Counted from the stretch's first letter, positions 17,790 through 25,647 are shown. The stretch is 64,000 nt of DNA from Cellulomonas sp. KH9 (GCF_900114185.1 NZ_FOSE01000004.1:124001-188000); one strand, 5' to 3'. Translations and numbers: made by a program. Notes: generated by a model not told the origin, from the letters alone.

Positions 17790-18587
17790 ATGAGCGCCCC
17801 CACCCCGGCCTCGTCACCGGCGCCGGTCCGCGACGTGCGCCCTGCGCGCCCTCGCCGCCGACGGCCCGGTTCGGGCTGGGTGCCGCGTCAGCACGGTGCG
17901 TGGGCGATGCTCGTCGTCCCACCCGTCGTCGGCGGGGTGCTCGGCGGGTGGTCCTGGCGGCACGTGCTGCTGCTGGTCGCGTGGCTGGTCGGGTACCTGG
18001 CCTACCACGCTGCCGGGCTGTGGCTGCGGTCCGGGCGCAGGCCCCGCTACCGCGGGCCGGTCGTGACGTACGGGGCCGTCGGGCTCGTCCTGCTCGCCGC
18101 GCTGCTGGCGGTGGCCCCGCGCCTGCTGGTGTGGGCGCCGGCCTTCCTCCCGCTGCTCGTCGTCAGCCTCGTCGCGTCGGTGCGGCGCGCCGACCGCTCG
18201 TGGTGGAACGACACCGTGACGGTGCTCGCGGCCGCGCTGCTCACGCCGGTCGCGGCCGGGCTGGGGACCGGTGACCCTGCGCCCCGGACGGTGTGGACGG
18301 CCACGGCGGTGCTCGCCGCGTACTTCCTCGGCACGGTCCCGTACGTGAAGTCGCTCATCCGCGAGCGGGACGACCCGCGCGTGCGGCGCGCGTCCGTCGC
18401 CTACCACCTGGTGGTGGCCGCGGTCGGTGCGGTGGTGCACCCGCTGCTCGGGTGCGTCGGCGCGCTGCTGGCGCTGCGCGCCCGGCTGGTGCCGCACCGG
18501 TGGCCGCAGGTGCGGCCGGCGGTGATCGGTGCGGGGGAGGTCGTCGCGACGCTGGTCGTGACGGCGGCCGTGCTGCTCGTCGTCTGA
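17790..18587 (+). CDS. YwiC-like family multi-pass membrane protein
   Basis: A 265-residue integral membrane protein. The cytoplasmic N-terminus is basic and Pro-rich. The family signature VPRQHGAWAMLVVP follows at about 31-44, then six or seven hydrophobic helices, with the loop FLGTVPYVKSLIRERDDP and a late YHLVVAA segment. The function of YwiC-like proteins is not established. The gene converges on the ligase gene, with only 28 bases between the stops and no obvious hairpin. Confidence 0.85.
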   Translation: MSAPTPASSPAPVRDVRPARPRRRRPGSGWVPRQHGAWAMLVVPPVVGGVLGGWSWRHVLLLVAWLVGYLAYHAAGLWLRSGRRPRYRGPVVTYGAVGLVLLAALLAVAPRLLVWAPAFLPLLVVSLVASVRRADRSWWNDTVTVLAAALLTPVAAGLGTGDPAPRTVWTATAVLAAYFLGTVPYVKSLIRERDDPRVRRASVAYHLVVAAVGAVVHPLLGCVGALLALRARLVPHRWPQVRPAVIGAGEVVATLVVTAAVLLVV

Positions 18588-18615
18588 GGGCTCGGCTCGT
18601 CTCCGTGCCGGGACG

Positions 18616-19677
18616 TCAGGGGCCGAGGACGTCCGCCAGGTCGTACCGGACCGGCTCGTCGAGCTGGGCGTACGTGCACGACCGGGGATCCCGGTCCGGC
18701 CGCCACCGGCGGAACTGCGCGGTGTGGCGGAAGCGGTCGCCCTCCATGTGGTCGTAGGCGACCTCGACGACGAGCTCGGGGCGCAGCGGGACGAACGACA
18801 GGTCCTTGCCGGCGCTCCACCGGCTCACCGCACCGGGCATGCGCCGGTCGGCGTGCGCCGCCTGGTCGGCCCAGGCGCCCCACGGGTGGTCGGCCAGGTC
18901 GACGTCCCGGTAGGGCGCGAGGTCGTCGAGCAGGGTGCGGCGGCGGGCCATCGGGAACGACGCGCTGACCCCGACGTGCTGCAGGGTGCTCTCGTCGTTC
19001 CACAGGCCCAGCAGCAGCGAGCCGACCGCGTCACCGGACTTGTGCCAGCGGAAGCCGGCGACGACGCAGTCGGCCGTGCGCTCGTGCTTGATCTTGAACA
19101 TCGCGCGCTTGTCCGGCTGGTACGGCGCGTTCAAGGGCTTGGCGACGACACCGTCGAGGCCCGCCCCCTCGAACTGCCGGAACCACTCCTGCGCCTCGGC
19201 CATGTCGGCGGTAGCGCGCGTGACGTGGACCGGGGCACGGGCCCCGGCGAGCGCGTCGACCAGCAGCGCGCGGCGCTCGGAGAAGGGGCGGTGCGTGAGG
19301 TCCTCGTCACCGAGGGCGAGCAGGTCGAAGGCGACGAACGACGTCGGCGTCCGCTCCGCCAGGAGCTTCACGCGGCTCGCCGCCGGGTGGATGCGCTGCT
19401 GCAGCGCGTCGAAGTCGAGGCGGTCGCCCGAGACGAGGACGATCTCGCCGTCGACGACGCACCGCTGCGGCAGGTTCGCCTTCAGGGACTGGACCAGCTC
19501 GGGGAAGTACCGGGTCATGGGCTTCTCGTTGCGGCTGCCCAGCTCCACGTGGTCGCCGTCGCGGAACACGATCGTGCGGAACCCGTCCCACTTCGGCTCG
19601 ACGTGGCCGACGTCGGGGATCTCCTTGACCGACTTCGCGAGCATCGGCGCGACGGGCGGCATCACGGGCAGGTCCAT
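18616..19677 (-). CDS. ligC: ATP-dependent DNA ligase, LigC type
   Basis: Seals nicks using ATP. The 353 residues are close to mycobacterial LigC. Motif I is EPKWDGFRTIVF with adenylated Lys at about 29; motif III is SFVAFDLLAL, motif IV LDGVVAKPL and motif V MFKIKHERTADCVVAGF. An OB-fold domain completes the enzyme and ends with the DNA-contact segment FRRWRPDRDP. It stands alone here: no Ku, PrimPol or nuclease domain, unlike LigD operons. ATG 19677 gives the usual N-terminus (MDLPVMPPVAPMLAKSV) but lacks a strong Shine-Dalgarno sequence. A base-excision or end-joining backup role is inferred from the family. Confidence 0.9.
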   Translation of the reverse strand: MDLPVMPPVAPMLAKSVKEIPDVGHVEPKWDGFRTIVFRDGDHVELGSRNEKPMTRYFPELVQSLKANLPQRCVVDGEIVLVSGDRLDFDALQQRIHPAASRVKLLAERTPTSFVAFDLLALGDEDLTHRPFSERRALLVDALAGARAPVHVTRATADMAEAQEWFRQFEGAGLDGVVAKPLNAPYQPDKRAMFKIKHERTADCVVAGFRWHKSGDAVGSLLLGLWNDESTLQHVGVSASFPMARRRTLLDDLAPYRDVDLADHPWGAWADQAAHADRRMPGAVSRWSAGKDLSFVPLRPELVVEVAYDHMEGDRFRHTAQFRRWRPDRDPRSCTYAQLDEPVRYDLADVLGP

Positions 19678-19812
19678 GAGGTCATCGTGGAGGACGGCAC
19701 CGACATGCGCACCGGGGTGCACGATCCGGCGGGCCGGGCCGCCCCGCCCCGGCGCGCGCGGCCACCCGTGCCGCCCTACCGTGGGACGCCACGATCACGG
19801 AGGTGGGCAGCC

Positions 19813-19974
19813 ATGGGTTACCTGGGCAGGGCGATGAAGAGCGGGCTCGCGCTGAAGGCGGCGCAGATCGCCCGGCGCGAGATGGCGAAGCCGGAGAACC
19901 AGCGCAGGGCCAAGGAGCTCTTCGCGAAGGTCACACGTCGAGGCGGCCCGGCCGGGCGGGCCGAGGCGCGCTGA
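19813..19974 (+). CDS. Small basic protein, unknown function
   Basis: A 53-residue, Lys/Arg-rich helical peptide that begins MGYLGRAMKSGLALKAAQIA. ATG 19813 has GGAGG 9 bases upstream, and a TACCGT hexamer lies at about 19776-19781, so expression is plausible. It has no signal or membrane helix of full length. I do not recognise the family; it looks like a conserved actinobacterial small protein, but that is an impression. Confidence 0.65.
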   Translation: MGYLGRAMKSGLALKAAQIARREMAKPENQRRAKELFAKVTRRGGPAGRAEAR

Positions 19975-20046
19975 CCAGGTTCCGCGTCACCGGGACGGGG
20001 TGGACACCGGTGCGCGGCCCAGTGCACGGGCGCAGCTCGTCCAGGA

Positions 20047-20142
20047 GTGGTCGGGCGCGCGTCGTACGACCCCCGGCGTGACGGTCTGTCGATGCGCGAG
20101 TGGTACCGGGCGATCATCGATCTGATGGATGGACGTCGGTGA
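20047..20142 (+). CDS. Possible 31-codon ORF or gene remnant
   Basis: In the 353-base gap after the small basic protein, one frame reads protein-like: SYDPRRDGLSMREWYRAIID, continuing LMDGRR to a stop. It is in the same frame as the preceding gene, beyond its stop. GTG 20047 has no convincing Shine-Dalgarno sequence. It may be a remnant of a longer gene or chance. The rest of 19975-20327 shows nothing I can name. Confidence 0.25.
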   Translation: MVGRASYDPRRDGLSMREWYRAIIDLMDGRR

Positions 20143-20327
20143 GGCTTCGCCCGGTACCGGTGGTGGTCGGGTGCGTGACCGGCGTGCCCGGCTCGGGGAG
20201 GCGCCGGTGACGGGCGTGGCACATCACTCAGGTCGCTCCTAGGTCCGCCTCAGTGCCCTCCCGGGTCGTCGGGGTGTCCTGTGGTGCAGCAGGCGCCATG
20301 GAGGCGCCGACGGGAAGGAGCAGCACC

Positions 20328-20894
20328 ATGGACGACACCACCACGAACCGCCCGACCGACGGCGCGGCGACCCCCGCGACGCCGGCACCGGCGCAGCCCG
20401 CCGCCGCCCACCCGGTCGCTCCCGTGACGGAGCCCGTGCCGGGCGAGGCGCCCGCCGCACCGGCCCCCGGGAAGGGCAAGGGCCGCAGCCTCAGCGTGCT
20501 GGCGACCTCGCTGATCGGTGCCGGTGCGCTGGTCCTGGGCCTGGTCGTCGGCGGCGGCGCGGTGGCGCTGGCCACGCACGACGACCGTGGCGACGACCGC
20601 GGGATGCACCACGAGTGGCAGGGCGAGCGCTTCGCCGGCGGCGAGCGGGGCGGATTCGACGGGCAGCGGCCCGGTGGGCGCGGCGAGCACGGCGACCGCG
20701 GCGCGGGTCCGTCGACGCAGGACGGCGACGCGTCCGAGGACCGGTCGCGGGTCCGTCCCGACGAGGACGCGGGCTCGACCGACGAGCGCCCGGGTCGTTC
20801 GCCGCGGGACCGCTCGGACGCCCCGCGGGACGAGTCGTCCGACGCCCCGTCGCAGGACGCGACGCCGGAGCAGGACCCGGCCGGCCAGGCGTGA
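20328..20894 (+). CDS. Single-pass membrane protein with charged low-complexity tail, unknown function
   Basis: A 188-residue protein. The N-terminal 45 residues are Ala/Pro-rich, one membrane helix lies at about 58-82 (VLATSLIGAGALVLGLVVGG), and a C-terminal tail of about 100 residues is dominated by Asp, Arg, Glu and Gly and probably disordered outside the membrane. ATG 20328 has AAGGAG 8 bases upstream. No enzyme motif is visible. The stop is followed by a strong hairpin, so transcription probably ends before the tmRNA promoter. Confidence 0.65.
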   Translation: MDDTTTNRPTDGAATPATPAPAQPAAAHPVAPVTEPVPGEAPAAPAPGKGKGRSLSVLATSLIGAGALVLGLVVGGGAVALATHDDRGDDRGMHHEWQGERFAGGERGGFDGQRPGGRGEHGDRGAGPSTQDGDASEDRSRVRPDEDAGSTDERPGRSPRDRSDAPRDESSDAPSQDATPEQDPAGQA

Positions 20895-20909
20895 CCCGGG
20901 GCAGCGCAC

Positions 20910-20948
20910 GGCACCGGGCTCGCACCGTGGGGTGCGCAGCCCGGTGCC
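20910..20948 (+). terminator. Hairpin terminator after the charged-tail membrane protein
   Basis: GGCACCGGGCT at 20910-20920 pairs perfectly with AGCCCGGTGCC at 20938-20948, and an inner GCACC/GGTGC stem extends it. It lies 16 bases after the stop codon. No T-tract, as is common in this genome type. Confidence 0.65.
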
Positions 20949-20982
20949 GGCGGCGCGGAGTCCGCCCGGGCGGGGAATGACC

Positions 20983-21012
20983 ATGACGCCGGTGGACGTT
21001 GTGACGTACGCT
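20983..21012 (+). promoter_or_regulatory. Candidate promoter for the tmRNA gene
   Basis: ATGACG at 20983-20988 (-35-like) and TACGCT at 21007-21012 (-10-like) are separated by 18 bases. Transcription would start near 21019, giving a 5' precursor of about 54 bases to be removed by RNase P. Confidence 0.42.
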
Positions 21013-21072
21013 GGTCCACGCCGGCCGCCCCACCAGGGCGGACGGCGAGCTTGACAAGTGAAGAACACCCAT

Positions 21073-21437
21073 GGGGGTGATCGGTTTCGACGGTGATCGT
21101 CGAACCAGGTGAAGCGGGTCGAGGATGCACGGTTATCTCGTAAACGCTCCGTGCAACTCATAGGTGCCGATTCCAAGCGCACCGACTTCGCCCTCGCCGC
21201 CTGAGCGAGGCTTCGAAGTCCGTCGGCCTAGACATGCTCTCGATCTAGTTCCCGGCGTCATCTAGAGAGCCACTGCTGTCCGTCCTCGTCGGTGGGGCGG
21301 GCGGGACTCTCAGCCGACTGAGCCCGTCCACGTCTTGTCCGCGTGATCGTGGGGGCCGAGAAAATCTACTGCGGACTGCACCCGGAGAAGCCCTGGTCCC
21401 ACGTCATCGGACGCGGGTTCGATTCCCGCCACCTCCA
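21073..21437 (+). ncRNA. ssrA: Transfer-messenger RNA (tmRNA)
   Basis: Ribosome-rescue RNA of about 365 nt. The 5' end GGGGGTGATCGG forms the acceptor strand, pairing with CACCTCC at 21430-21436, with discriminator A at 21437. The T-arm GCGGGTTCGATTCCCGC is at the 3' end. CCA is not encoded: the next bases are CGT. The tag reading frame resumes at GCC 21166 and encodes ADSKRTDFALAA with stop TGA at 21202-21204. Pseudoknot-like GC-rich segments follow. The tag end ALAA is the usual protease signal. SmpB is encoded upstream in the same window. Confidence 0.96.
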
Positions 21438-21442
21438 CGTCC

Positions 21443-21476
21443 GAAGGCCGTCGTCCCCTCGGGGACGGCGGCCTTC
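21443..21476 (+). terminator. Terminator of the tmRNA gene
   Basis: GAAGGCCGTCGTCCCC at 21443-21458 and GGGGACGGCGGCCTTC at 21461-21476 form a nearly perfect stem with one G-U pair, beginning 5 bases after the mature 3' end. Position and stability suit a factor-independent stop. Confidence 0.75.
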
Positions 21477-21711
21477 GTCGTGCGCCCGCGCCGGGCGCAC
21501 CGGCATGACCAGGGGGTCGCGGACACCCGGCCGGCTCATCCACGAGCGTGGGTGCCATCGGCCCTTCACCGACCGCGCCGGACGCCCTCAGCCGGTGAGG
21601 GGTCGCCGCACGTCGCTGCGCATCGGGGGTGGTAGCCGATGAGGTGGGGTGGCCGGCCTCGTGGGCCCGCGCCGTGCGCACCGGCGGTGCAGGGGTCCTC
21701 CGCCGGTCGGC
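21477..21711. other. Non-coding gap after the tmRNA terminator
   Basis: About 235 bases with no convincing coding frame on either strand, no hairpin of note and no tRNA-like element. Open frames crossing it are arginine-rich and look like GC-skew artefacts. The promoter of the following flavoprotein begins at its end. Confidence 0.6.
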
Positions 21712-21717
21712 TAGGTT
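21712..21717 (+). promoter_or_regulatory. Candidate -10 element before the leader ORF and flavoprotein
   Basis: TAGGTT followed by 6 bases and GTG 21724. This is the same TANNNT-N6-start pattern as other leaderless genes here, but the start it serves opens a 12-codon ORF and not the flavoprotein frame. Confidence 0.42.
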
Positions 21718-21723
21718 CGCCCG

Positions 21724-21762
21724 GTGCCCACACACCACGCGCGCGGACGTTCCCGCCGTTGA
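21724..21762 (+). CDS. 12-residue leader peptide ORF upstream of the flavoprotein
   Basis: GTG 21724 opens a frame encoding MPTHHARGRSRR and stops at TGA 21760-21762. That stop overlaps the TTG start of the flavoprotein gene (TTGA). The -10-like TAGGTT ends 6 bases before the GTG, so the mRNA would start with this ORF. If real, ribosomes finishing it would re-initiate on the flavoprotein, which otherwise lacks a Shine-Dalgarno site. This is inferred from layout only. Confidence 0.4.
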   Translation: MPTHHARGRSRR

Positions 21763-23006
21763 GTACCGCGACGGTCGTCGGCGGCGGACCGGCGGGCCTC
21801 ATCGCCGCCGAGGTGCTGGCGCGTGCCGGTGTGGACGTCACGGTGCACGACCGCATGCCGTCGGTCGGGCGCAAGTTCCTGCTGGCCGGCCACGGCGGTC
21901 TGAACATCACCCACACCGAGGGGCGGGACGCCTTCCTCGCGCGGTACGGCGCGTCGGCGGACCGGTTGCGGCCGATGCTCGACGTGTTCGGCCCGGAGGA
22001 CCTGCGCGCCTGGTGCGCGGGGCTGGGGGAGCCGACGGTCGTCGGGACGAGCGGGCGGGTCTTCCCGCTCTCGTTCCGGGCGACGCCCCTGATGCGTGCG
22101 TGGCTCGCGCGGCTGACGGACCTCGGGGTGCGGATCGAGAAGCGTCAGCGGTGGGACGGGTGGTCGTCCGACGGTGCGTCGCGGTTCACCGGCGCCGACG
22201 GCAGGACGGTCGAGGTCGGCGGAGACGTGACGGTGTTCGCCCTCGGCGGCGCGTCCTGGCCGCGGCTGGGTGCCGACGGCGGTTGGACCGGGCCGTTCAC
22301 GGACCGCGGGATCGCTGTGACGCCGCTGCGCGCGGCCAACGTCGGCGTCCGCGTGGGATGGACGGAGGTGTTCGCGCAGCGTTTCGCCGGCACCCCGTTG
22401 AAGAACGTGGCGCTGACCGTCCGCGGGCGCCCGGCACGGGGCCGCGGCGACGCGATGCTCACCCGCACCGGCCTCGAGGGCGGCCCGGTCTACGCCGTCG
22501 GTGCCGCGGTCCGGGAGGCGCTCGACGCGGACGGCCGCTGCGTCGTCGAGATCGACCTGCGGCCCGACCTCACCGTCGCCCAGCTCGACGAACGGCTCGG
22601 GCGCCGCCGCCCCAAGGACTCGGGGTCGTCCTGGCTGCGCCGCACGGTCGGCCTGGACCCCGCGGCGATCGGGCTGCTGCGCGAGGCCGACGCGGGCACC
22701 CTGCCGTCGTCGGGGATGGCGGAGCGGATCAAGGCCGTGCCGGTCGTGGTGACGGCCACCATGCCGATCGAGAGGGCGATCTCGACCGCGGGCGGCATCG
22801 CGTGGTCGCAGGTCGACGGGTCGCTGATGCTGAGCGCGTTGCCGGGCACGTTCGTCGCGGGGGAGATGCTCGACTGGGAGGCGCCGACGGGCGGCTACCT
22901 GCTGCAGGCGTCGTTCAGCACGGGTGTCGTCGCGGCCCACGGCGCGCTGGCACGACTGGGGCCGGCGGCGTCGGGAGACGGGCTCGGCGGTCCCGCGACC
23001 GTCTGA
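21759..23006 (+). CDS. HI0933/BaiN-like NAD(P)/FAD-dependent oxidoreductase
   Basis: Flavoprotein of about 415 residues. The N-terminal dinucleotide fold has VVGGGPAGLIAAEVLARAG. The family motif GRKFLLAGHGGLNITH follows near 45, and FALGGASWPRLGADGGW near 160. The C-terminal FAD motif is FVAGEMLDWEAPTGGYLLQA. This family (TIGR00275/TIGR03862 type) includes uncharacterised flavoproteins. No ATG or GTG starts the Rossmann fold: TTG 21759 gives LSTATVVGGG and is the best start, apparently coupled to a 12-codon upstream ORF. Confidence 0.87.
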   Translation: MSTATVVGGGPAGLIAAEVLARAGVDVTVHDRMPSVGRKFLLAGHGGLNITHTEGRDAFLARYGASADRLRPMLDVFGPEDLRAWCAGLGEPTVVGTSGRVFPLSFRATPLMRAWLARLTDLGVRIEKRQRWDGWSSDGASRFTGADGRTVEVGGDVTVFALGGASWPRLGADGGWTGPFTDRGIAVTPLRAANVGVRVGWTEVFAQRFAGTPLKNVALTVRGRPARGRGDAMLTRTGLEGGPVYAVGAAVREALDADGRCVVEIDLRPDLTVAQLDERLGRRRPKDSGSSWLRRTVGLDPAAIGLLREADAGTLPSSGMAERIKAVPVVVTATMPIERAISTAGGIAWSQVDGSLMLSALPGTFVAGEMLDWEAPTGGYLLQASFSTGVVAAHGALARLGPAASGDGLGGPATV

Positions 23007-23039
23007 CGGTGTGCGGTCCGCTCACCTCCGACGGCCGCT

Positions 23040-23311
23040 CGTCGTCGCGTCCCCTTCGGTGACGCCGAGGACTGCTCGTCCGGCGTCCACGACCTCGTCG
23101 ACGGCACGGTCGAGTGGGAGGAGGTCGAGCCGGCCGGGCTCGTGCTCCGGTCGGGGACCTGTCGACGGTGCTGTCGGCCGACCGTGGCGGGTTCGGCGGT
23201 GACATCACCTGGGACACGGTCCTCAACCGCCCGTGCGGCGGCGCGACCGACGAGAAGGACGTCGTCGTGTACACGCGGTACGACGACGTCGGTGGCACCG
23301 ACGCCGGGTGA
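23040..23311 (+). pseudogene. Frameshifted remnant of an unknown protein gene
   Basis: The 370-base gap after the flavoprotein has no intact gene, but two plus-strand frames read as natural acidic protein. About 23050-23150 gives VPFGDAEDCSSGVHDLVDG followed by TVEWEEVEPAGLVLRSG. From about 23145 another frame gives VGDLSTVLSADRGGFGGDIT followed by WDTVLNRPCGG, DEKDVVVYTRYDDV and a stop at 23309-23311. A single frameshift near 23150 would join them, and no start codon precedes the first part. I do not recognise the family. Confidence 0.5.
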
Positions 23312-23376
23312 CCGGGAGGTCGTGCCGAACCCGGCGGGGTGGACGTGCGGCGACGGCGTACGCGCACCGCCCGCGC

Positions 23377-24357
23377 TCACCGGCTCGTCGTCGCGTCCCA
23401 CGCGAACGACGCGAGCCAGTGCGTCGCGACGAAGGCCTCGTTCTCCAGGGCGGTGAGCCCGGCGGTGAGCAGGCGGTCGCCGGCGTCGCGCAGCGAGGCG
23501 TCGTCCAGGGCGCGGGCGAGGCGGAAGAGCGCGCCGGCGCGCGACAGGTTGAGGCCGTCGAGGTGGACGGCGTGCCCGTCGGTGGGGTCGACGACGCGCG
23601 CGGGTGCCGTGAGCTCCTCCGGCCGGGGCAGGAACGCCGCGAACCAGGGGCGCAGCTCGTCCGCGGGCAGGGCGCGGGCCATGAGGTCGGCCTCCGCCAG
23701 GCCGGGGGACAGGAAGTCGTGCCCGCTGCGCTCCCAGCGGGCGGCCCAGTCCCGGTCGGCGCCGTAGAGCCGACGGGCGTGGGTGCGCAGGTCGCGCGCC
23801 GCGGCGGTGCGGCCCAGGTCGTCGGCGGCCGTGAGCAGCAGCGCCATGCCGAACGCGGTGTTGCTGTGCACGCCGTGCCGCACCGGGTGCTCGGTGCGGG
23901 CGAGCCAGGGGACGGCGAGGCCCAGCACGGTGTCCGCGAGGGGTGCGGTCGCGTCGGCCCAGCGCGCGGCGTCCGCGTCGCCCGCGTCGGCCGCGGCCCG
24001 GCACGACGCCGCGAGGCGTGCCGCCCACGCCCAGCCGTAGGGCCGCTCGAAGGAGGGGTGCGCCCGCAGGTACGCGACCTCGCCCGCGAGGCGCTCGGCG
24101 GTGAGGTTCGCGTCGAGCCGGGCCCGCAGCGTGGCGTCCTCGTGGCCGGCGCGCAGCACCTCGACGCCCAGCCAGTGCATGTGCACGCACGAGTGCCAGT
24201 CGAAGGACGTGTGGAACGCCGGGTAGAGCTCGGCGGGCGGGCGCACGTCGTCCGGCCCGGTGGCGAGGTGCACCAGGTGGTAGGGCCACGGCGTCGCGAG
24301 GTTGGCCGTGACGACGTGGGCGTAGCGGGTGATCGGCGGCCGGCTCGTCCCTGTCAC
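23377..24357 (-). CDS. DUF2891 family protein
   Basis: A 326-residue soluble, alpha-helical protein. Family features are HTSFDWHSCVHMHWLGVEVL near residue 60, HPSFERPYGWAWAARLA near 105, REHPVRHG-like ARTEHPVRHGVHSNTAFGMA near 165, and DGLNLSRAGALFRLARAL near 280. The many conserved His and Trp suggest an enzyme with an alpha/alpha-barrel fold, but no activity is known. GTG 24357 was chosen: it follows a weak -10-like GACGCT by 6 bases and avoids an unlikely N-terminal extension. The gene diverges from the deacetylase operon. Confidence 0.82.
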   Translation of the reverse strand: MTGTSRPPITRYAHVVTANLATPWPYHLVHLATGPDDVRPPAELYPAFHTSFDWHSCVHMHWLGVEVLRAGHEDATLRARLDANLTAERLAGEVAYLRAHPSFERPYGWAWAARLAASCRAAADAGDADAARWADATAPLADTVLGLAVPWLARTEHPVRHGVHSNTAFGMALLLTAADDLGRTAAARDLRTHARRLYGADRDWAARWERSGHDFLSPGLAEADLMARALPADELRPWFAAFLPRPEELTAPARVVDPTDGHAVHLDGLNLSRAGALFRLARALDDASLRDAGDRLLTAGLTALENEAFVATHWLASFAWDATTSR

Positions 24358-24564
24358 CGTCCCAGCGTCCCGCACGCAGGGGTCGCGCACCGACGGACCG
24401 GGTGAAGTTCGTGCCGTGCACGTCCCGTCCGGTCTCAGGTCGTCCCGATAGGCGTGCGAACGCCCCGCTTTGTGCGCGCGGCAGCGCCTCCCACCTGGCC
24501 GGACGTCGACCGGGAAGCACGTACGGTGGCGCCGGTTGCTGCCTTCGGGCGGGGGGAGGCCGGA

Positions 24565-25647
24565 GTGGCGGACGCGCGGACCAGGGTCCTGGTGGTCGAG
24601 GACGACGCGGACACGGCAGGGTTCGTGCGGACGGTGCTCGAGCGCCGTGGCGGCATGGAGGTCGTGCTCGCCGGCGATGCCATGAGCGCGCTGGCGGAGG
24701 TCGCCCGGCAGGCGCCCGACGTGATCCTCACGGACATCCAGATGCCCGGCATGTCGGGCCTCGAGCTCCTGGGGGAGCTGCGGTCACGCGCCCCCGGTGT
24801 CCCCGTGGCCGTCATGACGGCGTTCGCGTCCGTCGACTACGCCGTCGAGGCGCTGCGGCGGGACGCCGACGAGTTCCTCGTCAAACCCGTGGCCGCCGCG
24901 TCGCTGCTGGAGCGGGTGGTCGCGCTCGCCGCCGCGGGGCAGGCGCGACGGGCGGCGGCCGGCTCGCGCGACGTCGTGCTCGCGGTCGGGGCCCACCCCG
25001 ACGACGTCGAGATCGGCGTCGGCGCCACGCTCGCGTCCCACCGCGCCGCCGGTGACCAGGTCGTGGTCCTCACGCTGTCCGGCGGGGCGGTGGGCGGCGA
25101 CACCGACGCGCGGCGCCACGAGGCGTTGTCCGCGGCGGCGGTCATCGGCGCACGCCTCTTCCTGCACGACTTCCCCGACACGCGGATGAGCGCCACCGCG
25201 CTCATCGGCGTCGTGGAGCAGACCGTGCAGGACGTGCAGCCGACGGTCGTGTACACGCACTCGCTGCACGACCGGCACCAGGACCACCGCGCGGTCCACG
25301 AGGCCGTGATGGTCGCCACCCGCCGGGTGCCGTCGCTCGCGTGCTTCCAGAGCCCGTCGTCGACGGTCGACTTCCGGCCCAGCCGGTTCGTGCCGGTCGA
25401 CGGCTTCGTCGAGACCAAGCTGGAGATGCTCGCGGCGTTCACGTCCCAGGCGCACCGGGACTACCTGGAGCCCGAGGCCGTCCGCGCGGCGGCCCGCTAC
25501 TGGGCGAGGTTCGGGACGGGGCGGTTCGTCGAGCCGCTGGAGACGGTCCGGGCGGCGGCCATGCTGTCCGGCACGGGGGGCGGTGCCGCGCCCGCGGCCG
25601 CCCGGATCGGGCTGCCGGAGCAGCGGTCGGGGGAGGTGGCGGGATGA
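24565..25647 (+). CDS. Response-regulator receiver domain fused to a PIG-L/LmbE deacetylase
   Basis: A 360-residue two-domain enzyme. The receiver domain (about 6-122) has the acidic pair EDD at 12-14, phosphoacceptor Asp at about 57 in LTDIQMPGMSGLELL, the Thr in VMTAFASVDYAVEAL and the Lys in DEFLVKPV at about 107, so it should be phosphorylatable. The C-terminal PIG-L domain starts near 136 with VGAHPDDVEIGVGATLASHR and has THSLHDRHQDHRAV, the metal site of N-acetylglucosamine-type deacetylases. There is no DNA-binding domain: phosphorylation would act on the enzyme itself. GTG 24565 has GGGGGGAGG 5 bases upstream. First of six overlapping genes; the last encodes a histidine kinase. Confidence 0.88.
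   Translation: MADARTRVLVVEDDADTAGFVRTVLERRGGMEVVLAGDAMSALAEVARQAPDVILTDIQMPGMSGLELLGELRSRAPGVPVAVMTAFASVDYAVEALRRDADEFLVKPVAAASLLERVVALAAAGQARRAAAGSRDVVLAVGAHPDDVEIGVGATLASHRAAGDQVVVLTLSGGAVGGDTDARRHEALSAAAVIGARLFLHDFPDTRMSATALIGVVEQTVQDVQPTVVYTHSLHDRHQDHRAVHEAVMVATRRVPSLACFQSPSSTVDFRPSRFVPVDGFVETKLEMLAAFTSQAHRDYLEPEAVRAAARYWARFGTGRFVEPLETVRAAAMLSGTGGGAAPAAARIGLPEQRSGEVAG

Noticed and set aside
21054..21059. TTGACA just before the tmRNA gene as a -35 element
   Set aside because: It lies only about 19 bases before the mature 5' end, leaving no room for a -10 element and start point; the 20983-21012 pair fits better.
21408..21437. A separate tRNA gene, suggested by the T-arm sequence GGTTCGATTCCC
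   Set aside because: The matching 5' acceptor strand is 340 bases upstream and encloses a tag reading frame; it is the tmRNA 3' half.
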